Assembly: GCA_024195585.1 (NCBI GenBank)
Contig: SWBL01000048.1
Coordinates: forward strand, 124,001 to 188,000
DNA: 64,000 nucleotides
Source of the DNA: Aureobasidium sp. EXF-3400
Taxonomy: Eukaryota; Ascomycota; Dothideomycetes; Dothideales; Saccotheciaceae
Direction of reading: 5' to 3'
The translations under genes and the position numbers were made by a program. Positions 46,322 through 56,647 of the stretch are shown here, piece after piece (the first letter of the stretch is position 1; each line of letters begins with the position of its first letter). The notes under the pieces were generated by a model. It searched no databases and had not been told where the DNA came from. It saw nothing but the letters and a program-made list of their open reading frames with translations.

Positions 46322-47329
46322 ATGAACTCCGTCATCTCGTCGAACCCCCTGTTCGCTCCCCACCTCCTCGGAACACCTCGACCATCTCCCTCACGCTCAG
46401 GTACGCTCCGACCCGCTGCGTCATACCGCCTCCAATCCAACGACATACTAACTCGACCAGCAGAGGGCTTCGGCAGCGACAGAATGTCCAGCCGGAAACG
46501 CAAGGCCAGCGAAGATGACCTTGACGACCGCATGTCGGCCTCGCCCACGGCCTCGCCCTCGGTCACAGGTCGCCAGCTCTTCCCCGCCTCAAGATCTACC
46601 AAGAGGAGCCGCACCGTCGTCGCCGCTGGTCGTCCGCTTGACCTGCCTCGTCTTCTCGAAACTCTTTCTCCCGACGAAATGAGAAACCTTTTACAAAACA
46701 TCTGCGATCAGAACCCTGCAATCGCTCACGAAGTCGTCTCTGTGGCTCCCCGTCCCAGTGTCGAGTCTACCCTCTCCGTCCTGCAAAAATACGAGACCAC
46801 CTTCAAGGAGTCTTTCCCCTTCGGCAACCGCCCCTCTTCCGACTATACCTACAATCGAGTCCGCCAACCTATGCTGCAGCTCATCGAAGCTCTCAAGGAC
46901 TTTACCCCTCACTTCCTCCCTCCGAACGAACCTCAACCTACACTCTCGCTCCAGTATCTCGATGCCGTCACCCACATCATCCATCGCCTTCCTACGTGGG
47001 ACACTTTCCAGCACAACCATGCAAAATACGAAGCATACGACGAACTTGCTCAGGCCTGGGCTCTGGCCATTCGTGAAAGTGCCAAGAGAGGCGGTGGTTT
47101 CCACTTGCAATACGCTGGTTGGGACCAGAAGCTTCTCAAGCACAACGAAGAGTCTGGCGGTAGACTGCAAGACGCTGTCAACGAATTGCGTGCCAATGTT
47201 ACCTACCTAGGCGGCCCAGCTGCTGGCAGCGCTACTCCCTCCAACTTCGATGAGCGTGCTGCCATCAGACAGCAAATTCTGTCCGGCACCTACGGTCCTG
47301 ATGTCTCTGTTGGCGTTGGACGCTGGTGA
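46322..47329 (+). CDS. Sts1/Cut8-type proteasome tethering factor
   Basis: Probably two exons, 46322-46400 and 46464-47329, 314 aa. Family members hold proteasomes at the nuclear envelope and are short-lived, being degraded through their own N-terminal region. A basic motif (SSRKRKAS) near residue 40 is a likely nuclear signal, followed by RMSASPTASPS and KRSRTVV. The conserved core begins LPRLLETLSPDEMRNLLQNI and ends near YLGG. The intron (63 nt) has GTACGC, a perfect TACTAAC branch site and a CAG end. It is a multiple of three without a stop, so the unspliced reading (335 aa) is also open. The in-frame sequence before 46322 has no ATG. Confidence 0.87.
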   Translation: MNSVISSNPLFAPHLLGTPRPSPSRSGTLRPAASYRLQSNDILTRPAEGFGSDRMSSRKRKASEDDLDDRMSASPTASPSVTGRQLFPASRSTKRSRTVVAAGRPLDLPRLLETLSPDEMRNLLQNICDQNPAIAHEVVSVAPRPSVESTLSVLQKYETTFKESFPFGNRPSSDYTYNRVRQPMLQLIEALKDFTPHFLPPNEPQPTLSLQYLDAVTHIIHRLPTWDTFQHNHAKYEAYDELAQAWALAIRESAKRGGGFHLQYAGWDQKLLKHNEESGGRLQDAVNELRANVTYLGGPAAGSATPSNFDERAAIRQQILSGTYGPDVSVGVGRW

Positions 47330-48193
47330 AATGGCTACAAGACTGGTTTAACGAGCTTCAAGATACCCTGTGGGACACAACTGCCCTTCATTTGTTTTTT
47401 TTTCTTCTTTCCATCATTCGTTTCATTTGTTTACTCATACATTGAGCTGCATTCCCCTACCTGACTTGTCACTAGCAGCCATGATGATAGCATTGCGAGG
47501 CGTTCTTATTTTGCGAAGTGGTTTTCGGCGAACGGCAAGGCAAAGGTTTAGATAGAACACTTCTGAGAGGGCTGTGCAATAACGCAAACAGTCCTAAAAA
47601 CTCATCTAAAAATTACAATCACATCACATACCAAGGTCTTTGCGGCTGCTCTTTGAACTGATGTCTTGACTCGTGTCTCTGGTTTCTGTGCATGCAGGAG
47701 TGACGACCGGTCTTCGTCACTTCCTAATTAAATCACCACGGCTTTTGGCGCTTAGTTCGTGTCAAGCGTCGCGTCTTCCCAGTTCCTGTTCTCCATCTTC
47801 TTCCTTCGACTTTCTCCAACGTCAAGTTGCGAGCTCTGGCCTCGGCCCAGCTAGTGATTAGACAACGATTGTCACTCTGAATCACATCGATCTCCTTCAC
47901 TCGTCACTCCACCTTGTCCATCAGGACATATGATACTCTTCACTTTGCACCAATCATCTCGTGACTGCTGAATGATTAAGTGCAGTCCTTCACTACTAGT
48001 GAGAGGCGTGTGAGTAACAGCCAGAACTGAGTGACAATCCAACACTTTCATCAGTTCGACGACTTCATCCATCGCCGCTTCTCTACTTCATCTCTTCTTC
48101 TTCTTCTTCTTCCTCCACCACCGCTTCTCAATTTCATCTCTTCTTCGCACGTCCCAACGTGGCAACCTTTGTCTTTCCTCAACCACCAGCATC
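47330..48193. promoter_or_regulatory. Promoter and CT-rich leader of the DUF7918-like gene
   Basis: 864 bp without a recognisable gene. From about 48088 there is a (TTC)n run followed by CACC- and CT-rich sequence just before the ATG at 48194, typical of fungal core promoters or leaders. Confidence 0.45.
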
Positions 48194-49367
48194 ATGGCTA
48201 TCATCCCGGATGTCCCACACGTCGTTGTGGACATCGTGGTCGATGGACACCCACTTCCCGAGTATCTGGACGAAGACGACAATGAAGCCATCTCCCCCAA
48301 AAGCACCACGAAGTATGTCGAATGTATGCCTGGCTCAAACTTTGCCATACGAACCAACATCACTGGCCTCAAACGTGTCAAAGGCCACAACTCTGTTGAC
48401 GTGGCATACTATCTTGATGGTCAACGAATCAGGGGTAGAGTGCTTCGAGCCCCTTGGACACATGACCGTGCTGTCTTTGTGCGCAACACAAATCGCTACT
48501 TGGAAGATGGTAGCTGGAAAGAGCGAGAATTCGTGTTCACGAACCTTGTGACAAGTACGTTGGTTGCAGGTTCGTTCAATCAATTCATCGCTGACGCACC
48601 CTACAGCTGAGGATGGAGCGTCCACCAAACCAAAACCTGAGCTCAAAGACCTGGGAATGATCACCGTCGAACTTTACCATGCTAAAGCAGGCAAAAGCAA
48701 AAACTCTGTAGATGGTACTTATTCTAAAGTCAACGTCGGCCAAGAGAAAATCCACGAGAAAGAACTCAAAGGTCAAGCAATTTCGTCTCAAATCAAGTAC
48801 AGCAGCCCCCCTGTAACGTATGCGCACGGTAACTGATTCGCATAGATTGGGGGAAGCAAGATCAATGAGCAAGCGAATCAAGATCACTTCCACTAAGCGT
48901 ATGCGCGATGCATTCGCAACATTCAACTTCAGATACCGTTCGCGCAGTGAGTCCTCCCACAAAGACATACAAGTCGAGTGCTTACTCCGACAGAGGACCT
49001 GCAAACTCTCTGCCTTATCCCAAGAACTCCAAGTCCTGTTCCTTTGGAAGATCGACCAGAGGAGACACTTACTCGAGAGGAGCTTCTCGAAGTCTTCCGT
49101 AAGCAGAAGGTATATTCGTAATGTTGGACAGAAATAAATCTATACTGACTCGGACAGGCTCGCCGAGAAGAGCAGATTACAATCAAGAAAGAGATCAAGA
49201 GAGAGCGCATCGAAGAGGTCAAGAGAGAGCGTATCGAAGCGATCAAGAGAGAGCGCACTGAAGACGACAAGAGTGATGACGAAATGATTGTAGTCTCCTC
49301 CCAGCCAGCCACCAAAAAGTTCAAACCCTCACCGAACACAGACACTATCGATCTGACAGAGGATTGA
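48194..49367 (+). CDS. Uncharacterised fungal protein, DUF7918-like, with Lys/Arg-Glu repeats
   Basis: Five exons: 48194-48554, 48607-48796, 48846-48946, 48994-49109 and 49158-49367 (introns 47-52 nt), 325 aa. The N-terminal beta-rich half (VVVDIVVDGHPLPEYLDED, YVECMPGSNFAIRTNI, VTVELYHAK-like) and the closing ATFNFRYRSR followed by IPRTPSPVPLEDRP resemble a fungal family that I believe is DUF7918; the family name is from memory. Exon 5 encodes three 8-residue tandem units of the type IKRERIEE, and the protein ends DTIDLTED, a SUMO-interacting-type motif. Charged repeats and the terminal motif suggest a nuclear protein, but the function is unknown. Confidence 0.75.
49186..49257 (+). repeat. 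24-bp coding tandem repeat, three copies
   Basis: Three 24-nt units start (A/G)TCAAGAGAGAGCG and encode IKRERIEE, VKRERIEA and IKRERTED. Differences between copies are few, which suggests recent expansion. The 5' edge is approximate. Confidence 0.85.
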
Positions 49368-49985
49368 GGTCCACTCACCCTAGCTACGACGTCTTTTCTA
49401 CAGTACTAGAACCCGAAGACAGGATCATATGGCTGCCCCAAGTCTTAGATGTACGCCAGTACAGGCGTCATGAAAACCGACTAAGACGATTGAGGGCCCG
49501 CTGATCCTCTGCTACGAAACATCTGCCTTTGCAGCACGGCCCAGAGAATAAAAGCTATATAAGCATAACGAATGGAATAATGAATCTCACATCTTTCCAC
49601 GTCTTCATCTGTACACGTGAACATGGTGACTGCTTAGAAACGTGACAACTGTGACGCGACTGGGCAGGAGCCACCAAAAAATCGCTTATGGCTTTACCCT
49701 CCTTATCCTGGAGCGAGTGGTGACGGAGTGCGTGTTGCTGACTCTTCAACAATCATCTGCACGTGTCTATATGCTCATCTAGTGACATAAACATCACTGT
49801 CGACAGCAAAGAAATGCTACCCCTTTTTGAGAACAGGGTAGCCCCATCACCATAATTATGTTGGTACATCCGAATGAAAGACATTTGATTACAACCAAGA
49901 TCCAAACTCCAAAAACAAAACGAGAACCCACGATACCAATCTCCTAACCATCACTTCAAGAAAGAAACAGCGACCCCCAAATCCC
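49368..49985. other. Intergenic between convergent genes
   Basis: 618 bp between the stop codons of the DUF7918-like gene and the coiled-coil gene. No coding frame with a domain and no RNA gene was recognised. Confidence 0.45.
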
Positions 49986-51362
49986 TCACAGCAGACTCAT
50001 AATCTCCTGCTCCAACCAAGCAACCGCATCCCCAAACACAGTAACACCCACTTCCTCCTTCCACTCCACCGCCTCCCTTCTCACACTCTCAAAAGCCCTT
50101 TTCCAATACTGCAACTCCAACAAATCATCCTTTGCATCAATGATTTTCATTCCGTCAGCAGCAGGGGTACGATGGTTCAAAGGTTGTGGAGGGATAGGAA
50201 GCATTAACCCAGCCTTTCTACCTCCACTGGCGAAATGCAAAGAACAGACTTCCAGAGCCAAAGTATCTGCAGCAGAAAAGGCGCGACGAAGGAGGGTGTT
50301 AGGGTTGCTTGTCGTCATTGTCAATGGTGGGAAGTTGTGGTCGTAGTATTGGGAGTGGTTGTGGAGGCCAGGGTGAAGAGTCAGGAAATGGATGACTCGA
50401 TCGACGCATTGATGGATACCGTGGAGGGATGCCGCGGTGTTTATGATAGGCCAGAGATGTGTGGAGTGGCCTTTGTTGATGGCGGTGACGCAGGTGTGGA
50501 GGGTATTTGCGATGTTGGTCAGGGGGTTGGGGGTAGTGGGTGAGGCGAGAGCTTTGCGGAGGTTGGAAATGGCGGTTGCGATAACGAGTTGAGTGGATGC
50601 TGGACCGGTATCCGTGAGGGCGATCAGGGGGCCTTGGATGTTGAGGGAGGAGTAGTCGGGAGGAAGAGCTGAAGGAGCAGAGTCAGTAACCCAGGTATGA
50701 GGGAAGTAGGCAAAGGGGCGCAACTTACCCTGACGATCAATCGTCTCCTTCATCACCTCAACCTCCTCATCATAAACTTGACACAAGTCACGAAGATCAA
50801 CCAACAGCATCGCCTGCATCTGATCGCGACTCTGCAACTCAGCAACATGCTCCCTCTTCATCTTCTCCTTCTCAACGCACGAATACTTCTCGATCAACTC
50901 ATTCTTCTTTCGAACCTGCTGACGCAAGTTCCGAAGCTCGCGGTCTCTGAAACTGGTGATACGCTCGATCTCCACCTGGTGCTTTCGATTGATATCATCG
51001 AGGCGAGCACAGAGATCCCGACGCTCTTGATTGACACTATTGAGGCGAGCACACAAATCCTCAATCTCGAAGCTTTTTGCTAGGATGATGCGATCTTTGT
51101 TGTTGTCGTCGTGCTTGTGGAAGGCATTGCGTTGTTTTGCCTTTTGCTGTCTTTCGGCCTTGTAGGCTTTGCGTTTTGCTTTTGCTGCTTCTGCGGTGCT
51201 GCAGAGTTGTTTCCAGTTGGTGATGCAATAGCCTTTTGTTTCGAGATCGTGGGCTTCTTGCTCTTCTTGTGACAGACCTGGTTGTGTCTGTTGCTCAGCC
51301 ATCTCCTGATCGTCGTTGCCAGACAACTCTCTGCTGTCGTTCATTGTACAGGTGACTTCCAT
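49986..51362 (-). CDS. Hypothetical coiled-coil protein
   Basis: Two exons are likely, 51362-50729 and 50668-49986, split by a 60-nt intron (GTAAGT...CTTCAG) that is a multiple of three and stop-free; about 438 aa. I do not recognise a family. The N-terminal half is Lys/Arg/Glu-rich and strongly helical, with heptad-like stretches (DLCARLNSVNQERR, DLCARLDDINRKHQ, LRNLRQQVRKKNELIEKY). The C-terminal half is less charged, with LVIATAISNLRKALASP and a final acidic helix ending WLEQEIMSLL. The start is unclear: ATGs at 51362, 51344 and 51605 share one frame, and the stretch above 51362 looks non-coding. Its bases show little resemblance in style to the neighbouring PCT1 gene. Confidence 0.62.
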   Translation of the reverse strand: MEVTCTMNDSRELSGNDDQEMAEQQTQPGLSQEEQEAHDLETKGYCITNWKQLCSTAEAAKAKRKAYKAERQQKAKQRNAFHKHDDNNKDRIILAKSFEIEDLCARLNSVNQERRDLCARLDDINRKHQVEIERITSFRDRELRNLRQQVRKKNELIEKYSCVEKEKMKREHVAELQSRDQMQAMLLVDLRDLCQVYDEEVEVMKETIDRQGKLRPFAYFPHTWVTDSAPSALPPDYSSLNIQGPLIALTDTGPASTQLVIATAISNLRKALASPTTPNPLTNIANTLHTCVTAINKGHSTHLWPIINTAASLHGIHQCVDRVIHFLTLHPGLHNHSQYYDHNFPPLTMTTSNPNTLLRRAFSAADTLALEVCSLHFASGGRKAGLMLPIPPQPLNHRTPAADGMKIIDAKDDLLELQYWKRAFESVRREAVEWKEEVGVTVFGDAVAWLEQEIMSLL

Positions 51363-52039
51363 GTGATTGGCGGAAGTTGTTGGAGGTGTCTGATGCCTGA
51401 TTTGTTGCCCGAGGCAGGTGATGCGAGTTATCCAGGATGCAAGGTGGTCTACAATCATGGAGTGTAGATATGCGCGAGCTGTGAACGTCAACTTGTTGCC
51501 AGGTGCTGGCCGGGTTATATTCACACTCGACTCAACACGTAGTACAACACCCTCCAGGCTCCCGACAGCGCAGCATCCAACAACGCAAAGGACCACGCCG
51601 TCCATGGTAATACAACACTCCCAAAACTTGACCGAAGGCCATCTTGATCAGGCACATGAAACGGCGGAAAACATCGGAGCTGGGTCAGTAATGGACAATA
51701 TTGAAGCCAGCATTTATACGCGACAAAATGCCAGCAACAAGACAAGGTAGTACACGCTCTTCACGTGCAAGCATGAGCAGAAAGAAAACAGAAAATTCAG
51801 GATTTTGGAAATAGGATTCTGAGTTGGGCTGTTATACAAGGGGAATCTCTTTGAAAGTCGGTCGTGATAGAGGTTATGAACCTCTGCAGCAGGAAATAAT
51901 TTTACGTACGATGGCTGGCTAGTTCATTTCGTGGGTGACCTGGGCATCCACTTCGTCTTGAACCTGCTTGCCGGGGCGGCCTCTAGCCGGGTCGGCGGGA
52001 CTCCTCAGGAGGTCGGAGCTGTCCTCGCCGCTGTCGGGG
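51363..52039. other. Intergenic upstream of the coiled-coil gene
   Basis: 677 bp between two minus-strand genes. The frame of the coiled-coil protein stays open to 51605, so part of this may be coding if the upstream ATG is used. Nothing else was recognised. Confidence 0.4.
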
Positions 52040-53325
52040 CTATCGGGTCTGCTGTCGCTGAGGGTTCTGCGGTTGCGTTGCATCTGCAGTTTGGTCAGTC
52101 GAGAGGTCGGCGGAAGAGGTGGATCTGGGTAGAGTTACCCAGCTGCGAACGCTGCCGAGAAGACCCATAGTGTAGCCGGCAGCAAAGTCGCTGTTGCTGC
52201 CTCTTGAAGCTCCCTGGCGCAAGTTATAGCCAAGGCGATCAGGAGTCGAGAGACCACGGGCGGGACTGTTGGGTCGACTGGGCTGCCAGAATTGTCTGAG
52301 GTCTTTGCCGAGCTCTTGGCCAGTTGCGGTCCAGTTTGTGCGGATCGAGTCGCGCAGTTCAGCGACATGGCGCTTGATGTCGAGCTCGTTCTTCTTGAGC
52401 CACGAAACGTTGAGCTCTTGGCGAGTAGTGCCGCGCTTGAGCTGACGCGCAATGTATTGTTCGTAGTCTCTAACAATCCTGCACACACGCATGTCAGTCG
52501 GTGTAGCGTAGAGAGGGCGTTTGTCCCGTTCTTACTTTGTGATGATTCCAGTGGTGCTGACACCCTCGGTACGCTGAGTGACCAAGAACATACCCTTTTC
52601 CTTGACAGGCTTGTAGATATCGTCGCCCTCATCGGCGCCGTAGGGGATGTCATCGTGAGCGACATAGTCGATCTCATGCTTCTCAAGGAACTCGACATCG
52701 ACAATCCAGGGACAGTCTTCTATAACTTCATCCACCCATTTGCAGTGTCTCACTGTCTCGGCGCGTTCCTTTCCGCTCAGTACTGTCAGACCCTTGCGAC
52801 GGTGAGTCTCTTTGTCACCAGTGACACCGACGAGAAGATGGACGTTGGGGAAGGCGGATTTGGCTTGTTGGAGCTGGCGCATGTGACTATTAAGTAGTTA
52901 GCAAGCTGTCTTTGAAGAGTGCCAGAGCAGGCTTCATACCCCATGTGGAACAGATCAAAGACACCATCGGCATAGATGCGCACAGGGCGACCCTCAGGAG
53001 GAGGATTAGTCTTGTAGCCGACAGGATCGATCAAGCCAGCCTTGGGAGGAGCTTCCATCTTCATGGTGCCAGCTTCACCGTTGACACCAAGATCCTGTTC
53101 CTCATCTTCATCATCATCCTGAGAGTTGAGTTCGGAGCGAGATCGCTTGTTAGGCTGGTCTTGGTCGTCGCCGTGTGATCTGGACTTCTTGAGGGTTGTG
53201 GGAGTCTGTTGAGTGGTTGTGTCCTCTGCCGACGCGTCGATGGCTATTTGGTCGGGAAGAGCGGTGTTTGATTCGGCAGCGGCATTGGAGCCTACGGTAC
53301 CAGCCCGCTTGCGTTTGGGAGCCAT
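52040..53325 (-). CDS. PCT1: Choline-phosphate cytidylyltransferase
   Basis: Three exons: 53325-52940, 52886-52536 and 52478-52040 (introns 53 and 57 nt), 391 aa. The enzyme makes CDP-choline from CTP and phosphocholine, the rate-setting step of the Kennedy pathway. A basic and acidic N-terminal head has the likely nuclear signals KRKR and NKRSR. The catalytic domain opens with [20 protein letters not shown], where HMGH is the nucleotidyltransferase HxGH signature; the first intron cuts inside it. It closes with [13 protein letters not shown]. An amphipathic membrane-sensing helix is expected after that ([14 protein letters not shown] region). The C-terminal tail is Ser/Pro/Gln-rich and probably phosphorylated. 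Confidence 0.94.
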
Positions 53326-53815
53326 TGTGAAAGAGAATTGGAGTGACAACTACCTGTTTAGGTGGTGTAGTTGTTGCAGGAAGGCGCAAAGGAGAAGCAG
53401 CTGTTGAGTGAACACTTCGAGGAGTGACGAGCAACTCCGCAATCAGCCTGCCTAACCGACACGCCTGTGCGTCAACTTACGCACGGTCCACCCGCGCCCA
53501 GCTGAAGTGAGGCCTTCCAAGTTCCAACTTCTCAAACTCATCTCACGCCGCCTCACATCAGAAAGTGACGCCGAGACGTTTGTGAAATTACAGGTTTCGA
53601 CTCCATTGTTGCCTTCTCTTGCGCCTCATGCATGCACATATCGGTACTTTTGATTGGTGGCTCTTGCATTAACAAATACTTCCTCCAGTCTTCTCTACTT
53701 GTGCCTCGTTGTGCACTCAACATCTCGAGTGTATCCCCTGACGCTGTCTTGATTCCGAGAGAAAGCTTGTATCGCCATATCCATATCTTGAATCATCTCT
53801 CGTGAATATCCACAT
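53326..53815. promoter_or_regulatory. PCT1 promoter and PP2C 3' region
   Basis: 490 bp between two genes on the minus strand. An inverted CCAAT (ATTGG) occurs near 53653. No coding frame was recognised. Confidence 0.4.
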
Positions 53816-55686
53816 CTATGCTGAATCCGCAACACCCCCCATCTTGGGCTCTGCAGGTGTCGGAGTCTCGGTGCTCTTCTGTCCTTGTGATCCGTTCTTG
53901 TCGTCTTGTCCCTTGCTGACCTGGCTAGCGAGGTCTTTCTCTTCATCGTCACTCTGGTCGAACATGTCTGTGTCGTTCTCTCCAGAATCCGTCATGATTT
54001 CTGTACTGTCGCCAAGGAGGATGACACGACCGCCATGTCCACTAACCATGCGCGAACGTCCTTCCATGTCCATGTCGTACTCATCCGGGCTGTCGTTGTC
54101 AAAGCGGTGGTGTACACCAGGTCCCTTGAACTCGGCTGTACAAGGCATTCGTATTAGACAAGGGCTCGTCACCGATCGGGGCTGCATTGAGAGATGTGCA
54201 TGGTACGCAGACAAAGTTTGTCAAGCTCCCTTTTTTGAGATGGGTATCCGCAGGCATATAGCGCTAATAATCAAGGAAACTCGGGGACAGAGGGGCGCAA
54301 CAGTATGCTACAAATGGGCAAGGGCTGAAAGGGGGAAGAGGTGTTACGACTGACCGTACTCTGGGGGTGCGCAGGGTCCGTCACCGTTTGCGACTCTGTC
54401 CGCAATCATCTGGTACCACTCCTCCTTGGTCTTGCCGTTAAGCAGAGCAACGACCGAGATGGTCATGTTGTCACATCCAACACCACCGGTCTCGCTGTTC
54501 GAAGCCAGGCAGTTGTCCATCATGTTTTCGCAGATGGCAGACAGCTCCTGCTTTGCGGCAATTCCACGGCGGACGAACTCGATAACGGCTTGCGAAGACT
54601 GGCAGTCCCAGATACCTAGAGAGCGAAAGTTAGAATTGGTGTGCCTTGTAATATCTCATGCGAGTCACTTACCGTCACAGGCAAGCACAACAAACTCGTC
54701 GTCGTCAGACAGGTCGTGAACAGTGACATCGGGGTAGGCGGTAACGATTTGCTGCTCAGGAGGGAGGTCGGCGCTCTTCTTGAATTCGAAGTCACCGATG
54801 GCACGAGACAGGGCGAGGTTGCCGTTGACACGACCAAAGTCGACGAAGCCACCAGCGGCGCAAATTCTAGCCTTCTCACCTATTCGAATATTAGCAATGT
54901 TGGAAACATGGAGCTTTAGATTCTAGACATACCCTCGTTCTGAGGCTTGTGGTCGAAGGAGAGAGGCTTCGCTCTACCCTTAACACCAAGAACAGTTCTG
55001 GAGTCACCAGCGTTACCCTAGCCAGTTAGCAAAGCACTTTTTCTTCAAGAAAGCATGGCAACATACGACGTAGATCTTGTCGTGGGTTATAATGCCAACG
55101 GTGGCGGTACATCCAGAAACTTCCTCCTCGTATCTTGGGTCTATGGCACAGTCAGCAGTTGTCGAGGCTGGCAAGCGCTGGTGTGCGGGTTGACGAACCG
55201 CTAAGGATGGCTCTGTCAATGGCGAGGAAACCGTCTTTGAGAGCTTGCTCAAAGTCCTTGTTCTTGAAGGCTTCCTGCTTTGCGATGATCTTGTGCAGGT
55301 GTTCACCAGTGTAGAGTGCGACCTTGTCTCCACCGTGGCCATCATAGACACCGAAAAAGCTGATGCGAACGTCGGATGCGGCAGGCTTCAGATCATCGCC
55401 CTCGAGGGGTTGGAGGTCGAGGATGGTGGCATGGGCGTCCTCCATGCTGATGCGCCATCCCTGCATGCATGAGATTCCGTAGAAGATGCGGTCATCTTGG
55501 CCGTTGTCCGAATGCTGGAGGCGAAACGATGTGTTAGCGATCAGACTAGGCAAGCGCAGAGTTTGCGGTAGGGAGGTCGTGTGTAGATGGAGTTGTAGAC
55601 AGGCAGGCGAGGGAGGACAGGAGGTCTTGTGACAAGCAGGCGGCACGTACCTTTTCGACGACGGGCTCGGAAAGGGTTTGACCCAT
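53816..55686 (-). CDS. Protein phosphatase 2C, Ptc2/Ptc3 type
   Basis: Seven exons: 55686-55651, 55514-55199, 55140-55067, 55017-54933, 54879-54673, 54615-54355 and 54135-53816; 432 aa. It is a Mg/Mn-dependent Ser/Thr phosphatase. The N-terminal [12 protein letters not shown] is typical of Ptc2/3 and has a Gly2. PP2C motifs run in order: [55 protein letters not shown] and GGVGCDNMT. The metal-binding Asp residues are all present. The C-terminal 100 residues are acidic and low-complexity. The yeast relatives dephosphorylate Hog1 and checkpoint kinases. The last intron (219 nt) is about four times the local norm, while the others are 49-136 nt. Confidence 0.92.
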
Positions 55687-56647
55687 GATGGATCGCGGAG
55701 ATCGAGGTTGGGCGAAGGTGGGCGATTAAAAAGATTTGGCGAGTGGTGGAGGGTGGTGGTGCTGTGAGTCCGAGGCGGGCTTGGATGTGTAGCTGAGTGC
55801 GATGTGCGTGTGCGTGTGGAGTAGGTTCTGTAAGCGGGGCCGGCTGAACTCGGTGACTACGTGATTTTCAAACAATAGGTGGAAGTAAGCAATATCACGT
55901 CTTGTGAGCTTCAAAGGTTTCTGTTTTGACGCGTCTGAAGAGCGACAAGGGGGTTTGCAAGAGGGTGTTGGTGTCAGAGGAGAAGCCAGGTCGTCGCATG
56001 AAGGGCTTGTCGGGCTTGTCGAGAACGCCGCTTCCTTTTCAAATGACGTGCGGCGCGCCTTCCACTTTCAACCCCACTCGCTGGACAAAGAAACACTACT
56101 ATATCCGTTCTCCTTTAGACCATCCGCCTCTCGCCTTGGTCCTGTCTAGGCGTGTATCTTTTATTGTGCCTCTACCAAGTTGCTCTTCTCTTAGTCTGCT
56201 CTCTGACACAAATGTTGTGCGGCTTTTCCACAAATTCCAGACCCGTTGCTATGAACCCCTCCTGAACCGAGACGTCAAACCTTATGCACATTCTAGATGT
56301 ACTCGAGTAGACACTTTCAGCTGCCGATTGGACATGTCACTCCCAGAACTTTCTCCCGCAGTGACGCAGAGCAATATGCCAGCTATAACGATACACACTT
56401 GTTTGCTGGTTAGAGTTGTGCTCACACGGGATCCATGAGATTGTGACCCTCAACGACAGCATTTTGCTTCTAGAAACCAATGAGTATTGTACTAGCACAC
56501 AGGTGAATATAAAACAGTAAATGTAAGACAGCATCAAAATAGATTGTACAAGCTCATATGATTAGAGTACTGTATAGGGTATCCACAACAAAATTCAAAA
56601 TGCCAAATGCTAATCCAAAAACAATAAGAACGTAACAAAGAAACCGC
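55687..56647. other. Intergenic, PP2C promoter side
   Basis: 961 bp between two minus-strand genes. The plus-strand open frame 55926-56438 lacks any domain and overlaps others, so I do not call it. A CA/TG-rich segment near 55775-55815 was noted. Confidence 0.45.

Noticed and set aside
55926..56438. 170-codon plus-strand frame
   Set aside because: No domain, low-complexity Ser/Leu content and overlap with other frames.
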